Made by a program: the position numbers and the translations under genes | Part shown: piece by piece, positions 41,201-49,728 of the stretch | Layout: the number at the start of each line of letters is the position of its first letter | How positions within the stretch are numbered: the stretch's first letter is position 1 | From: Trypanosoma brucei gambiense DAL972 | Taxonomy: Eukaryota; Euglenozoa; Kinetoplastea; Trypanosomatida; Trypanosomatidae | NCBI RefSeq assembly: GCF_000210295.1 | Contig: NC_026744.1 | Location: 1,674,001 to 1,738,000, forward strand | DNA: 64,000 bases | Direction of reading: 5' to 3' | Notes under the pieces: model-generated | What the model was told of the DNA's origin: nothing | What the model saw: the letters and a program-made list of their open reading frames with translations, nothing else | Databases searched by the model: none

Positions 41201-43508
41201 CACTTTTTTCAGATAGTCCTGTTTCGTGCAGCACATGCCTCACTGCAAGGTCCAAAGCCTTCCCCTTCAAACCTTTGATCTTGCCAAAGAACTCCAAGTG
41301 CTCACGACAAGTTAACTGCGGCCATAGAATGTTGTGTTGAGGACAAAAACCCATCTGTTGACGCGCCGCTGGTAGCTCCCTTCGCACGGATCGACCATTC
41401 ACGTAACAGTCGCCAGCGTCAGGCTTCACCATTCCTGTTATCATATTTATCACCGTGGATTTACCTGCACCGTTGAGACCCAACAGCACGGATATTTCTC
41501 CTCTGCCCATCGACCAACAGAAGTTGTTGACGGCGACAAAAGTGTCTCCACCGCGTTGGTACTCTTTCCTAAGACCTGCCATCACTACAGTGGCTTCCTC
41601 TTTAGTGCCCCCAATATCCTCAAACACACCGTTATCTGCACGCCCATCAGTGAAAGGGCAAGCGGATGTCCCGACCTTCCGACGTTCCCAAAAAAGTGCC
41701 CTGATGGGGTTCGTTATGAAGAAAAGTGGATGTTTCGTGCCCCAATCGTTTTGCAGCACTGTGTCCAAATATAGCATGAGAAGTGTGTAAAGTACAAGGT
41801 CGGCAACCAACATAATCAACAACATTTCGGCACACACTGGGTCCCCGCCGATTCGAAGTTGCGTAAGGTGAAAGCCGCCCGATACCTCCATGGCCAAGGC
41901 ACCGTGCACGATAGAAATAAATGCGGTTGGTGATAGCAAGGCTGAGATCATGCACAGCAATCCATTTGTTGGCCGCTCAACAGCGTATGGCAGGGTCATC
42001 AGAAAGTATATGATGGGGGATACGAGCAAGGCGAGACGTGTTTTGCTGAAGAAGCACGCAATGACACCTGACAGGGGAATAGTTGTCAACGCGAAGACAA
42101 ATATTACAACGAACAGGGACACCGAGCCACTCCGTGGCATATATGTGAGCTTGAGCAATACAGTAATAAGGGAGCACACCACAAGATCAATGAGCAGAGG
42201 TTTCAGAAACCACACCACATTAAGCACAGACTTCCTCATACCCATAATCAAAATGGTTTCCCGTATCTTGGACTCTTTCTCCATCACATTTACGTGCACA
42301 CGAGACGTTACAGTGAAAAGAAACGCGAGACCGAAGAGTACCGGCAAAATTCCGCGAGCGGTTTGGAGAAGTGGGGTTTCCGTAAATTCCACAAAGCCTT
42401 GCGGCATTATGTAAGGCGTGATGTTCAAGCCCATACCCGGATTGAAAAGTCCCATATGATGTTCCGATATTTCCTTTTGCAAAGTAAGGTATCCCGAGAG
42501 GGCGTACATTTCAGCTCTGTTGTGTTGAAACCCACCCGGATACGCATTAGCGACGGTTTCACGAAGCGTTGGCAGGGCTGTGCCGTTCAAGTAAATTTGA
42601 ACGTCTAAACTGCCAGGCTCAAAACACCGGACGTGAACAATCCCCCAATTTAAGGTTTGCCTTCTCACTTCTTCCTGAGCCTCTGGCAAAGTTTCAAAGG
42701 TCCCACCGTAAACGTTGGTAAAATAGTGAGAGACTCTTCCCAAATGTTGTACTATCCCCCTCACCACGGAGGCATTTCCTACAAAGTACAGCCGACCGGA
42801 ACTTTGAATGGCCGACAAGCGGTTGTTTGGAATAAGGCCTCGAGGTATTAGCACTCGGGTATTTGCGTGACGTGCAAGCCATTGGTGCATAATAAGCGTG
42901 TCAAGTGGAGGAATGGGCGCAATACGACCGACAAACCCATTGGCAAAAAAAGCTACCAAAGTGGTAGCACCCACTCTCTTGTGCACGCAAACGCCTCTGA
43001 ATGGAGCCGTGATCTCGTCTTTTATACACTCCACTTCCTTCTTGTTGCGACACACTCTAAGTCCTGGTACGCCACCTAGTTTAGCGCTGCACGTAAAGTG
43101 CTGGTAAATTGTTGGGTTCATGGTCCTCGGTAGTGCCCCGTAATCGATACGTGGTGATTCATCAATATGATTAGTACCCCATATAGACCACAGAATGACA
43201 GTAACAGTCATGAAAAGAAGTGGCACTACCACTTCCAAAACTACCTCAGACTTTCGCCGGACAGTTTGCCGGAATAAACGCTGAACAGTTGCCCAAAACA
43301 TATCCATAAATGACGCACGACAGTTATGCACACCCGATACACCATCACCTATGCGATTGCTGTCCTTTCGCACAGCGTGCAAAGATATATCATGGGTGGA
43401 TACTTCCACGCTGCCGGTTGTTGCACTGCTTCGAGAATCCATTTGCAGTGTTGTTGTCGAGGGCTCATGGACGCCACCAGTAGCATTCGCGTCAAAGGGT
43501 TCTTGCAT
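38295..43508 (-). CDS. ABCA-type full-length ABC transporter
   Basis: The protein has 1737 residues from ATG 43508; the open frame above crosses a polypyrimidine tract and the AG at 43571. It has the ABCA layout twice over: a first membrane helix, a large extracellular loop, a cluster of helices, then a nucleotide-binding domain. The first NBD shows GLNGAGKST, LSGGQKRMLSVG and PLVLLDEPTAGMD; the second GTNGAGKTTTM, LSGGNRRKLSLAVAL and VIFLDEPTAGMDP, each with a switch His (TTHFMDE, TTHHLEE). Both sites look complete. ABCA proteins move lipids across membranes; in kinetoplastids they are tied to phospholipid and vesicle traffic. The exact subfamily member is not named here. Confidence 0.93.
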   Translation of the reverse strand: MQEPFDANATGGVHEPSTTTLQMDSRSSATTGSVEVSTHDISLHAVRKDSNRIGDGVSGVHNCRASFMDMFWATVQRLFRQTVRRKSEVVLEVVVPLLFMTVTVILWSIWGTNHIDESPRIDYGALPRTMNPTIYQHFTCSAKLGGVPGLRVCRNKKEVECIKDEITAPFRGVCVHKRVGATTLVAFFANGFVGRIAPIPPLDTLIMHQWLARHANTRVLIPRGLIPNNRLSAIQSSGRLYFVGNASVVRGIVQHLGRVSHYFTNVYGGTFETLPEAQEEVRRQTLNWGIVHVRCFEPGSLDVQIYLNGTALPTLRETVANAYPGGFQHNRAEMYALSGYLTLQKEISEHHMGLFNPGMGLNITPYIMPQGFVEFTETPLLQTARGILPVLFGLAFLFTVTSRVHVNVMEKESKIRETILIMGMRKSVLNVVWFLKPLLIDLVVCSLITVLLKLTYMPRSGSVSLFVVIFVFALTTIPLSGVIACFFSKTRLALLVSPIIYFLMTLPYAVERPTNGLLCMISALLSPTAFISIVHGALAMEVSGGFHLTQLRIGGDPVCAEMLLIMLVADLVLYTLLMLYLDTVLQNDWGTKHPLFFITNPIRALFWERRKVGTSACPFTDGRADNGVFEDIGGTKEEATVVMAGLRKEYQRGGDTFVAVNNFCWSMGRGEISVLLGLNGAGKSTVINMITGMVKPDAGDCYVNGRSVRRELPAARQQMGFCPQHNILWPQLTCREHLEFFGKIKGLKGKALDLAVRHVLHETGLSEKSDDLAGHLSGGQKRMLSVGIAFVGGSPLVLLDEPTAGMDASSRRHAWGLLQRMAAHHTILLTTHFMDEADILGHRIAILNDGRLQCSGSSMFLKSKLGLGYSLTVVVRSKDNFCFVDDAVKKHVPGAELLSYCGCEVIYRLPLGGVAAFPSLIEKLEIASDVNLNSYSLAATTLEEVFLRVCGGQQCSAEKPRDCSSLWGRARHHAAGITQLKAIMLKRIFTALRDRRMHMLQVVCLTSVLLATVLIGSNPAQVGPLPLTFDLYDEKVIVDSANCGLFWGKSPGVPNVHISEISAKDTRELSIYGMKTWFAHEYPRYAAIFCGDRMLYNPKLRGMPVVMLYNSSALHQVAITMSMFYQLVLQRVSGVQANVSWSVGVLEDEATYVGALQLMLIGAIMMIPLTLISSNPLAWVVKERECGSLHMQRIAGLRLPIYWASNFLFDITMYFISVSAIVSVLMLFDQEDYVGSETIGAFITALMLYGLTSIVFAYLLSFLFREHSKAQLVVMGFNFVVGFLSVIVVYVFSLLEITRETSESLRWPFRFIPSFCVGEAIINISHFRFGKAVGNATSAFDMDVTGYPFIYLAVEFPIFSLLGFLFDHPRRRAWWNRRSYDRTKVFDEAHSGDSDVEEERCRVCLPMVDGPGYPPARVVNLSKKYPNGKEAVRDLFFLVSSGEIFALLGTNGAGKTTTMSILCQELMPTGGVVETCGCDIVKQGGKALRCIGYCPQFDTCIGLLSVEEHIRLQAGLYGMVGEEVENVVTDLLYMCDLTKYRKSLAGGLSGGNRRKLSLAVALVGGPGVIFLDEPTAGMDPIARRKIWSVIERAACQCAVVLTTHHLEEVEALAHRVAIMKDGTMRCVGRNAHLKDKYGAGYEMHICVAEGELPALVREFVDRQFAGATLRECKGRQLVYALPRSTSLADAFRTLESSKGLLGIVDYSVSQATIERVFLQITEQDEWVSKQTTEMDIV

Positions 43509-45682
43509 GGAAATATTTGCCAAGGGACAGAAATGTCCGCGTGTTGGCGAGTGGGTGCCTTTTTTGTTACCTTCAATAAAACGTGTGGAGGAAGGAGGGG
43601 GAAGAAAGGTGAAAAATGAAAAGGAGTAGTGGTCAACATACGGTACATTCAAATTGATTAAAAAGGGAGAAGAGGGGGTATATAACAATACGAGAGAATC
43701 ATAAATGAATACCAAAGCGCAACATTATCAACGCACCCGCGTCTATAATAGCAAGCATCAACTTTAACGAGCGAACAATTCATCCATCCAACATATGACT
43801 GTCAACTCCTACAACTTTCCCCTCTCCACAAGGCATATCTAAAAGGCTAAAAGGGGAAAACGCACCAATACAGTAAACGGACTCAAGGCCATCGCGCACA
43901 CATGCAAAGGTGCAAATGAATACATACATTCCTACACACCTCCTCATTTTTGTTCTAACGTTTGTGGGTTTTTTCTCCTGACTATTCGCTTTCGCTTTCA
44001 ACAATTTTGCATTTCTACACTCTGTGCGTGCCAAACAACAGATGCCAAGAAAGGTGTAAAAAAAAAAATCTTCGGGAATTCTACAAAGAGTTGAGAGCAG
44101 ACGAGATGAAGAGATGGGGACAGTGAAAATAGCACAGAGCACACCCTCTAATCACCAGACCGTTCTGGCCTCTCCTTATCAGGGAATTATTGTTGTCATT
44201 GCTTGATATATTATTACGATGCATGAGCAAAAATATCTCAATGCAGCTAAACAGATCAAAAAGTGTTAGGTGTATACGCGCACAAATATATATGTATAAG
44301 CATATAAATTTTTATAAAAGCATAAACATACACAGGTACATATGCAAAACATATACGTATCTGGTAAATTTCTGGCTGTTTAGCTTCCTTCTCTTCCCTT
44401 CCTTTTTTTCTCTTCGTCTGCCAATAGGGGAGGCTACCGCACGTTCCGTGTCTCACTATTTTATTTTATTTTGCATTTGCTCGAACCTTCGGTCTCTTCT
44501 CACCACTTTAAAACTGAATAACAAACCGCGGGTGTGCAACCACTCGAATAAACAGAAATGTGGCAACACTTCCCCTTCATCCTACACTGCTCAAACCCAC
44601 TTCCAACGCTTAAGAACACACAACTACCCTCTTTTGCATTTATTGCTAATTTCTCACCATTTTCTTTCATCTGTTCCATTCGAAGAAGTTTCTTTCACAT
44701 ATATGTATGCATACGCGTTACTCTTTCATATCATCGGCAGAAGAAAAATAAAAACGACAAACAACATCACATACCCTTCCCTTTCTTTTTTCTTTTTCTT
44801 TTTCATTTCCCTCCCTGCTCCTTTGTCTTTGCCCATACCGCGAACCCCTCTCCCGCCAGAAGCGACACATTACAACTCATTGGGGCAATACAAGACCTTG
44901 TAACAGCCAAATAAATAAATGAAAAAAAAGAAGGCTAAAAGAAAAGCGAAGTCTGTCGATGCTAAAAATGAAAAAGTTCAAAGATTAAAGCCCGTCCTAT
45001 TAGTCAATCTGTGGAGAAAAAATACTGGAGATGATGACCCAATGAATGCTCGAAGGTTGTGAATGAACGTGTGTGATGGAAATTGCAGCGATTGAACAAA
45101 AAGAAATTGACTAAACACCGAATGAACGGGATTTTTTTTTTAATGGCAAAATGAAGCGCTGACCACAAAACAGCTCCCCGGAAACAAAAGAAAAAAATAG
45201 CGAAGGGACAAATCCCTACCCGCTGTTTCCGCTTCCCGCGTCCCCACATACGAAAACACATTAACCGCCAGAATGAGATAGAAGGGGGAAATTCTTTAAC
45301 AAAAGGTGGAGCCATAAACACGAACCGTTCCCGTTCCTTCGCACGGCAGCCAAAGAACACACACGCATATATCTACACATGCAAAGGCTTAAGTAAATGC
45401 ATATAAATCGTACACACCAACACTACGAGGGAAAGAGGCTAGTAATGAAAGTATTAAAAGAGGGGGGAAATATGCCTCCGGTTTTGTCCTCTCTTCACTA
45501 TCCCTCGGTCCTATTGGTCGCCCGCCCTCACCGTAACAAGTATGTTTAGTGAAGAAACAATGACGACGAAGTAAATGACAGCAGCAACAACAACAATAAT
45601 AATAACAGCACACCAGCCTCTCCCTTAAGAAGAGAAGGGCCCCATGTGAAATGGAGCCCAGACGGCTGAGCACATTTATTTT
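43509..45682. other. 2.2-kb gene-free stretch between ABC transporter and Skp1
   Basis: It contains the ABCA leader and probably a long Skp1 3' UTR. A plus-strand frame of 237 codons at 44190-44903 is rich in Phe, Leu, Ser, Tyr and Lys from low-complexity DNA and is not believed. Trinucleotide-rich DNA (CAA/TAA) occurs near 45580-45606. No RNA gene recognised. Confidence 0.55.
43571..43622 (-). promoter_or_regulatory. Polypyrimidine tract and splice acceptor of the ABC transporter
   Basis: On the minus strand a 40-base C and T rich run is followed by CGTTTTATTGAAG, with the acceptor G at 43571. This gives a 62-nt leader and excludes the extra 69 in-frame codons above ATG 43508. Confidence 0.6.
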
Positions 45683-46231
45683 TTACGCCTCTTCGCACCA
45701 GCGGTTCTCCTCCCGTATTTTCTCCTCCTCTTCGGGAGTGAAGTCGCTTTCAATGTTGAAGAGTTCTCGAATCTGCTCAGCAGACTTCCCACGGATCATG
45801 TTCGCTACACACGCACAGGTGAGATCCAGTAGATCCCGCACGTTCAGAAAATTTGCCGCCATAATGACGTCGATGAGAACCTCGTGTTGTTTCTCGTCAT
45901 GATCCTTTACCAGTTCGGTGTAGAGGAAATCGTGGTCCCACGGGGAGATGATCTTCTCAATGTTTGACTTAAGTGGCTTCTCGATGGGATCAGCCCGTTC
46001 CTTGTGGTGGTGCTCCATGTATTTAATCACAAGTTTGAGTGTGCGAGCGGAAACGTTAGGGATGGGAATGATGGGATCACCACCATTTTGGTCCTCCAAC
46101 ATGTCCTTCAGCAAACCTGACATCATAGCGGCCTCACGCCGCACCTTAAACTTAACAGGCGTCGGATCATTGCTCTCCAGGATGCAATATTCCGTAAAGT
46201 CCACGTCCTGTACCGACACCTCCTCCACCAT
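45683..46231 (-). CDS. SKP1: Skp1, SCF ubiquitin ligase adaptor
   Basis: The protein has 182 residues, the usual Skp1 size plus a short insertion. It has the BTB/POZ fold at the N-terminus (EYCILESNDPTPVKFKVRREAAMMSGLLKDML) and IIPIPNVSARTLKLVIKYMEHH, then WDHDFLYTEL, then LIDVIMAANFLNVRDLLDLTCACVANMIRGKSAEQIRELFNIESDFTPEEEEKIREENRWCEEA. The final 30 residues are the diagnostic Skp1 C-terminus that binds F-box proteins. It links F-box proteins to cullin in ubiquitination. Elongin C is excluded by this C-terminus. ATG 46231 is the first of the frame. Confidence 0.97.
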   Translation of the reverse strand: MVEEVSVQDVDFTEYCILESNDPTPVKFKVRREAAMMSGLLKDMLEDQNGGDPIIPIPNVSARTLKLVIKYMEHHHKERADPIEKPLKSNIEKIISPWDHDFLYTELVKDHDEKQHEVLIDVIMAANFLNVRDLLDLTCACVANMIRGKSAEQIRELFNIESDFTPEEEEKIREENRWCEEA

Positions 46232-46903
46232 GACTGTGGCTTAAAACTTATGCAGCACACAGTCAAAAAAATGAAGGAGTAACTGGACTCTACCCTTTAT
46301 TGTTGTGTTGATGGCCTCCGATCCGTTTGTATCTAACCGGATTCCTCCCTCTCTTCTCTGAGTACTTACTCTTTTGTTGTTTTAAACTATCTTCTCTAAG
46401 CTTTGAATCTCCTCCCTCAGCTCCTTTAATTTCCCGCTTTGTTGTTGCCTTGTTTGTGGTTTCTAACTTTAATAGCTTACGACGGTGTCTCGTACACACT
46501 GTTCGTCTTCAATATTGTATCCTACGACAAAATGATCGCTACCCTTTATTGCGGATCACTCCTCCCTTCCCGATGCAAGCAATACCAAGAAAAACAAAAA
46601 AGGAAAATAGGTGCCGAGCACAGAAAGAAGAGTTGGTACAATCAAAACTAGTGGTTAGGAGCGGTCAAACGCAGTAGTCGTTCCCCCCCCCTCACTTCGG
46701 CGTCACAGCATCGCTAGTGCAGCCACCCGTGCATACACAAGTCTAATTTTTGTTGTTTTTTTTACTCATTTTTCTTTGAGGCAATAAGAAAAGGAAAATT
46801 GAAAAGCAGAACGGAGCAATGATGGAAGCTGAGTAACGCACTTCGAGGTACGACTTAGCGTGCCAACGCCAAAAGCATCTCCCCTTGCTGCCATCATTGG
46901 CGC
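46232..46903. other. Intergenic spacer between Skp1 and RPS15A
   Basis: About 670 bp, with a C run near 46683-46691 and A/T homopolymers near 46750-46810. No gene seen. It holds the Skp1 leader and the RPS15A 3' UTR. Confidence 0.5.
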
Positions 46904-47296
46904 CTAGTAAAAGAAGCCGAGTACCTTACCACCAGTGTTACGTGCACGGGCTTCTTCGTGGTCCATGATGCCAAGTGATGTCGTGAGCACCACGAAACCA
47001 AATTGACGACTCGGGAGGATGTTCTTCACCCATTTCTCGAAGTCACGGGCGGTACAATCGAAGCGAGGGCAAATGGCACCACACTTGTTTAGACGACCAT
47101 TGAGGTTCACGACAATCTTCCCCGCACGGTGGTCATCGACAATCTCGAACTCGCCAATGTATCCGTGTTTTTGCATGACTTGCAAGAACTTCACCACAAC
47201 CTTCGAGGAGGGTCGGATGAGAACCTGACGCTTGCCGCGGCGCTCTGCGCCCGCAATGCAGCGGAGCGCATTCGCCAGAACGCTCATCATTGTCAT
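46904..47296 (-). CDS. RPS15A: 40S ribosomal protein S15A (uS8)
   Basis: The protein has 130 residues, exactly the eukaryotic length. It aligns along its whole length to the family: [24 protein letters not shown], then [33 protein letters not shown], then [36 protein letters not shown]. It binds helix 21-22 of 18S rRNA in the small subunit. ATG 47296 ([11 protein letters not shown]) corresponds to the usual MVRMNVLADAL start. Confidence 0.98.
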   Translation of the reverse strand: MTMMSVLANALRCIAGAERRGKRQVLIRPSSKVVVKFLQVMQKHGYIGEFEIVDDHRAGKIVVNLNGRLNKCGAICPRFDCTARDFEKWVKNILPSRQFGFVVLTTSLGIMDHEEARARNTGGKVLGFFY

Positions 47297-47869
47297 CCTT
47301 GCGCTTCCTTGGCTCCTTTGTTTGTTTTGATTATTGTGATTGTGTTACCATGCGGTGTCATTCATAAAAAGGAGGTGAAGCATGAGGGAAAGAGAGAGAG
47401 GTGTAGACGAATTGTTCCTGGTAAAAACAAGGAGTAAAAGACAGTAACATAATAATTGTAATCACTTTTTAAGGTCCAAAAGGGCAAACCTTCGTGTTCG
47501 CACGGAATAGAAGACGATATAATGCGTTGAATTACACACTGATACGCGTGCTCAACATATTGAAGAACGGGATACTTCAGATTCCACGAGCCGAATGGGA
47601 AGCTGATGCCCCAACAGCAGTCGCAGAACCCACCAGCTGGCAGAGTCACTACTCCAGCAAATGTACCCACTCCCTTGTGTGGAGGGAAAGAACCACAGTA
47701 TCTGAAGGGGGTAAAAGGAGCGACACACACACACACACACACACACACCTGCACAAGGTAAGCAACCCCTTTGTCTCCGCTTCCACTTCCGCTTTCCCTC
47801 CTTCATCTTTTCCAATATTACCCCTTACCTTCACTACTGTTCCCGTTACTCACACAGGGCTACTCTGCG
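47297..47869. other. Intergenic spacer between RPS15A and OXA1
   Basis: About 570 bp containing an AC repeat at 47723-47748. In transcript orientation a CT-rich run lies near 47385-47402. No gene seen. Confidence 0.5.
47723..47748. repeat. AC dinucleotide repeat
   Basis: Thirteen AC units (GT in the transcript) in the gap upstream of RPS15A. Confidence 0.92.
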
Positions 47870-49126
47870 TTAGTCTTTCACCTTTTTCCCCCTTGGGTGA
47901 TTCGTCTCTTCCTCAAATACAACATCATCGTAATTCTCAATCTTATCAAACTTCCTCTTTTGACGCTCCTCCCGAAGGGCCTGCCGCTTTGCTTCTCGTC
48001 TCTTTCTTTCTTCCTTTGAGGCAAATAACCTTTCCATTAGGGAGGCACCAGGCACATCCACAATGATGTGCGCCCTCGCCACCGCTGGCGGATCAGGAAG
48101 CTTAAAGAAGTCACGGAACGGCTGCCAACGGAGCAGCAGCGGCTGAAGCAAACCAGCTGTCGAAAGGCCAATCCAATAGGCAAACATAGCAGCAGGCTGC
48201 GAAGAGAAGAAATAAACACCAATGACCGAACCTACGCGCATGCCCCAGCGAACGTATAGGCCGGTTGAACTGCGGCCGCCGCGCTGCATCATTTGGTTCA
48301 GTTCGAAATTCATTAAGAACATGCCTGCACATATCATGGGAAGTCCGTACGTGGGGTCAGGCATCGTCAAGTCAACAATCCAAAGAAATGGTGCTCTCTC
48401 GAGGTCCGTCTCGTACACAGCCAGGCGACGGACAGAGATAAAAGCAGAGAGAGTCACAGGAGCAGTTATCATCGACAAAAAGTTCTTCCATTGTGCGCAG
48501 TGATGCTTTTTCATCAGAGCGTACTTCATGCGATTGTACCCCTCCTTAATGACACGTTTCTCCGCCGTGCTAAGTGAGCGGTCGCTCTTGGCGCGGTTCT
48601 GGCAAGTAGCGATCTCCGATAGCTGAGGGTTAATGTGACTTAGGCGGAGGGCATTGCGATGACTTAGCAATGACGGGACAAGCGTACACAGTCGCATGAA
48701 GATACCATAAAAGAAGAATACGTTCCCCCAACCCCCAAAGTCAAAACCGAATACGCCTTCGTTCCGAAGGTGCCGCATGATCTCCACTTGCTTCTCAACT
48801 GGCTGCAGAAATCCCACAATCCAATCCCAAAAGTCCTCTAGCCGCTCAAAGACGCTCTTCTCAGGACGAATGAAATCGTCCACCTCCATCGGCTGCTGAG
48901 CGAACACTTCTGGTAATTCTTCTTCGATTTCCTGATGAGATTTGCGCCCTATTGTGTCGGTATTCATCCAACTCGCTGGGTTCCAGCTGAAACAACGAAT
49001 AGCCCCTGTCATGGGTGAGGCCAAACCGGTTGCTCGTGGAGCCGCTACAGCGCCGGGCCCCAGTCTACAACCTGACACGAGACGGCGCGTGAGCACCCCG
49101 CGTGAGACAAAGCGGTGGGCCGACAT
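47870..49126 (-). CDS. OXA1: Mitochondrial inner-membrane insertase, OXA1/YidC family
   Basis: The protein has 418 residues. The N-terminus (MSAHRFVSRGVLTRRLVSGCRLGPGAVAAPRATG) is a typical presequence. The core from about residue 130 has the YidC/Oxa1 order: a helix at FGGWGNVFFFYGIFMRLCTLVPSLLSHRNALRLSHINPQLSEI, the polar basic loop up to KKHHCAQWKNFLSMITAPVTLSAFISVRRLA, then two further hydrophobic segments and FAYWIGLSTAGLLQPLLLRW. A basic C-terminal tail of about 60 residues (ASKEERKRREAKRQALREERQKRKF) matches the ribosome-binding tail of mitochondrial OXA1. It should insert mitochondrially made proteins. Paralogues of this family exist (COX18), but the basic tail favours OXA1. Confidence 0.85.
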   Translation of the reverse strand: MSAHRFVSRGVLTRRLVSGCRLGPGAVAAPRATGLASPMTGAIRCFSWNPASWMNTDTIGRKSHQEIEEELPEVFAQQPMEVDDFIRPEKSVFERLEDFWDWIVGFLQPVEKQVEIMRHLRNEGVFGFDFGGWGNVFFFYGIFMRLCTLVPSLLSHRNALRLSHINPQLSEIATCQNRAKSDRSLSTAEKRVIKEGYNRMKYALMKKHHCAQWKNFLSMITAPVTLSAFISVRRLAVYETDLERAPFLWIVDLTMPDPTYGLPMICAGMFLMNFELNQMMQRGGRSSTGLYVRWGMRVGSVIGVYFFSSQPAAMFAYWIGLSTAGLLQPLLLRWQPFRDFFKLPDPPAVARAHIIVDVPGASLMERLFASKEERKRREAKRQALREERQKRKFDKIENYDDVVFEEETNHPRGKKVKD

Positions 49127-49728
49127 GCCTCACTTGCATGAACTAACAAATGAACGAAAAGACTGCAGAAGTAAATAAATAATGAAGAATATCGACAAGG
49201 TTTGCGTGGAATGATGGTAATAACAATAAAAGCGGCAACAATAACAATGAATATGTGTCCACTGTTAAGGACGGAACCGGCCCCTCACTAGCTGTATACA
49301 GACTTAAACGAAGAGAGAAACACAAAGAACAAGTCTGACAAATTTGAAAGGGGGATAAGTGGGCGAAAAAAAAAGCCGAGCTTTCCAAACTGTCACCTCC
49401 ATAAAAATCATCCTTTCCCGTACCCCAGACATTAAAGTACCTGTTTGGTTTAGCCTCTCTCGTAACAACTTTCTTAACGAAACAAATGGAAAATGGAGAA
49501 AACAAAAAAATTAAAATTATATATTAGGTCGCCTTGAAGCAAGCATTTATGCCGAATTCAAGGTGAATAGTGGGAAAAGAAGAACACGTCGAGGAGGGGG
49601 AAATCCCGACAACTATCGCCACCTTCCAGCTATTTTTTGTTCTTCCATCACTGTACACACGAGTATACTTTTACCACGGGTGTGCAAACATTGAGCATCC
49701 TCCAACTAAAATGAAGTTCAGCGGACTT
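49127..49728. other. Intergenic spacer between OXA1 and eRF3
   Basis: About 600 bp, AT-rich. It should contain the OXA1 leader and eRF3 3' UTR. No gene seen. Confidence 0.5.

Noticed and set aside
43509..43715. 69 extra in-frame codons before the ABC transporter
   Set aside because: They read through a clear polypyrimidine tract and splice acceptor at 43571.
44190..44903. A 237-codon plus-strand open frame
   Set aside because: Its composition follows low-complexity AT-rich DNA, it is opposite to transcription, and it shows no domain.
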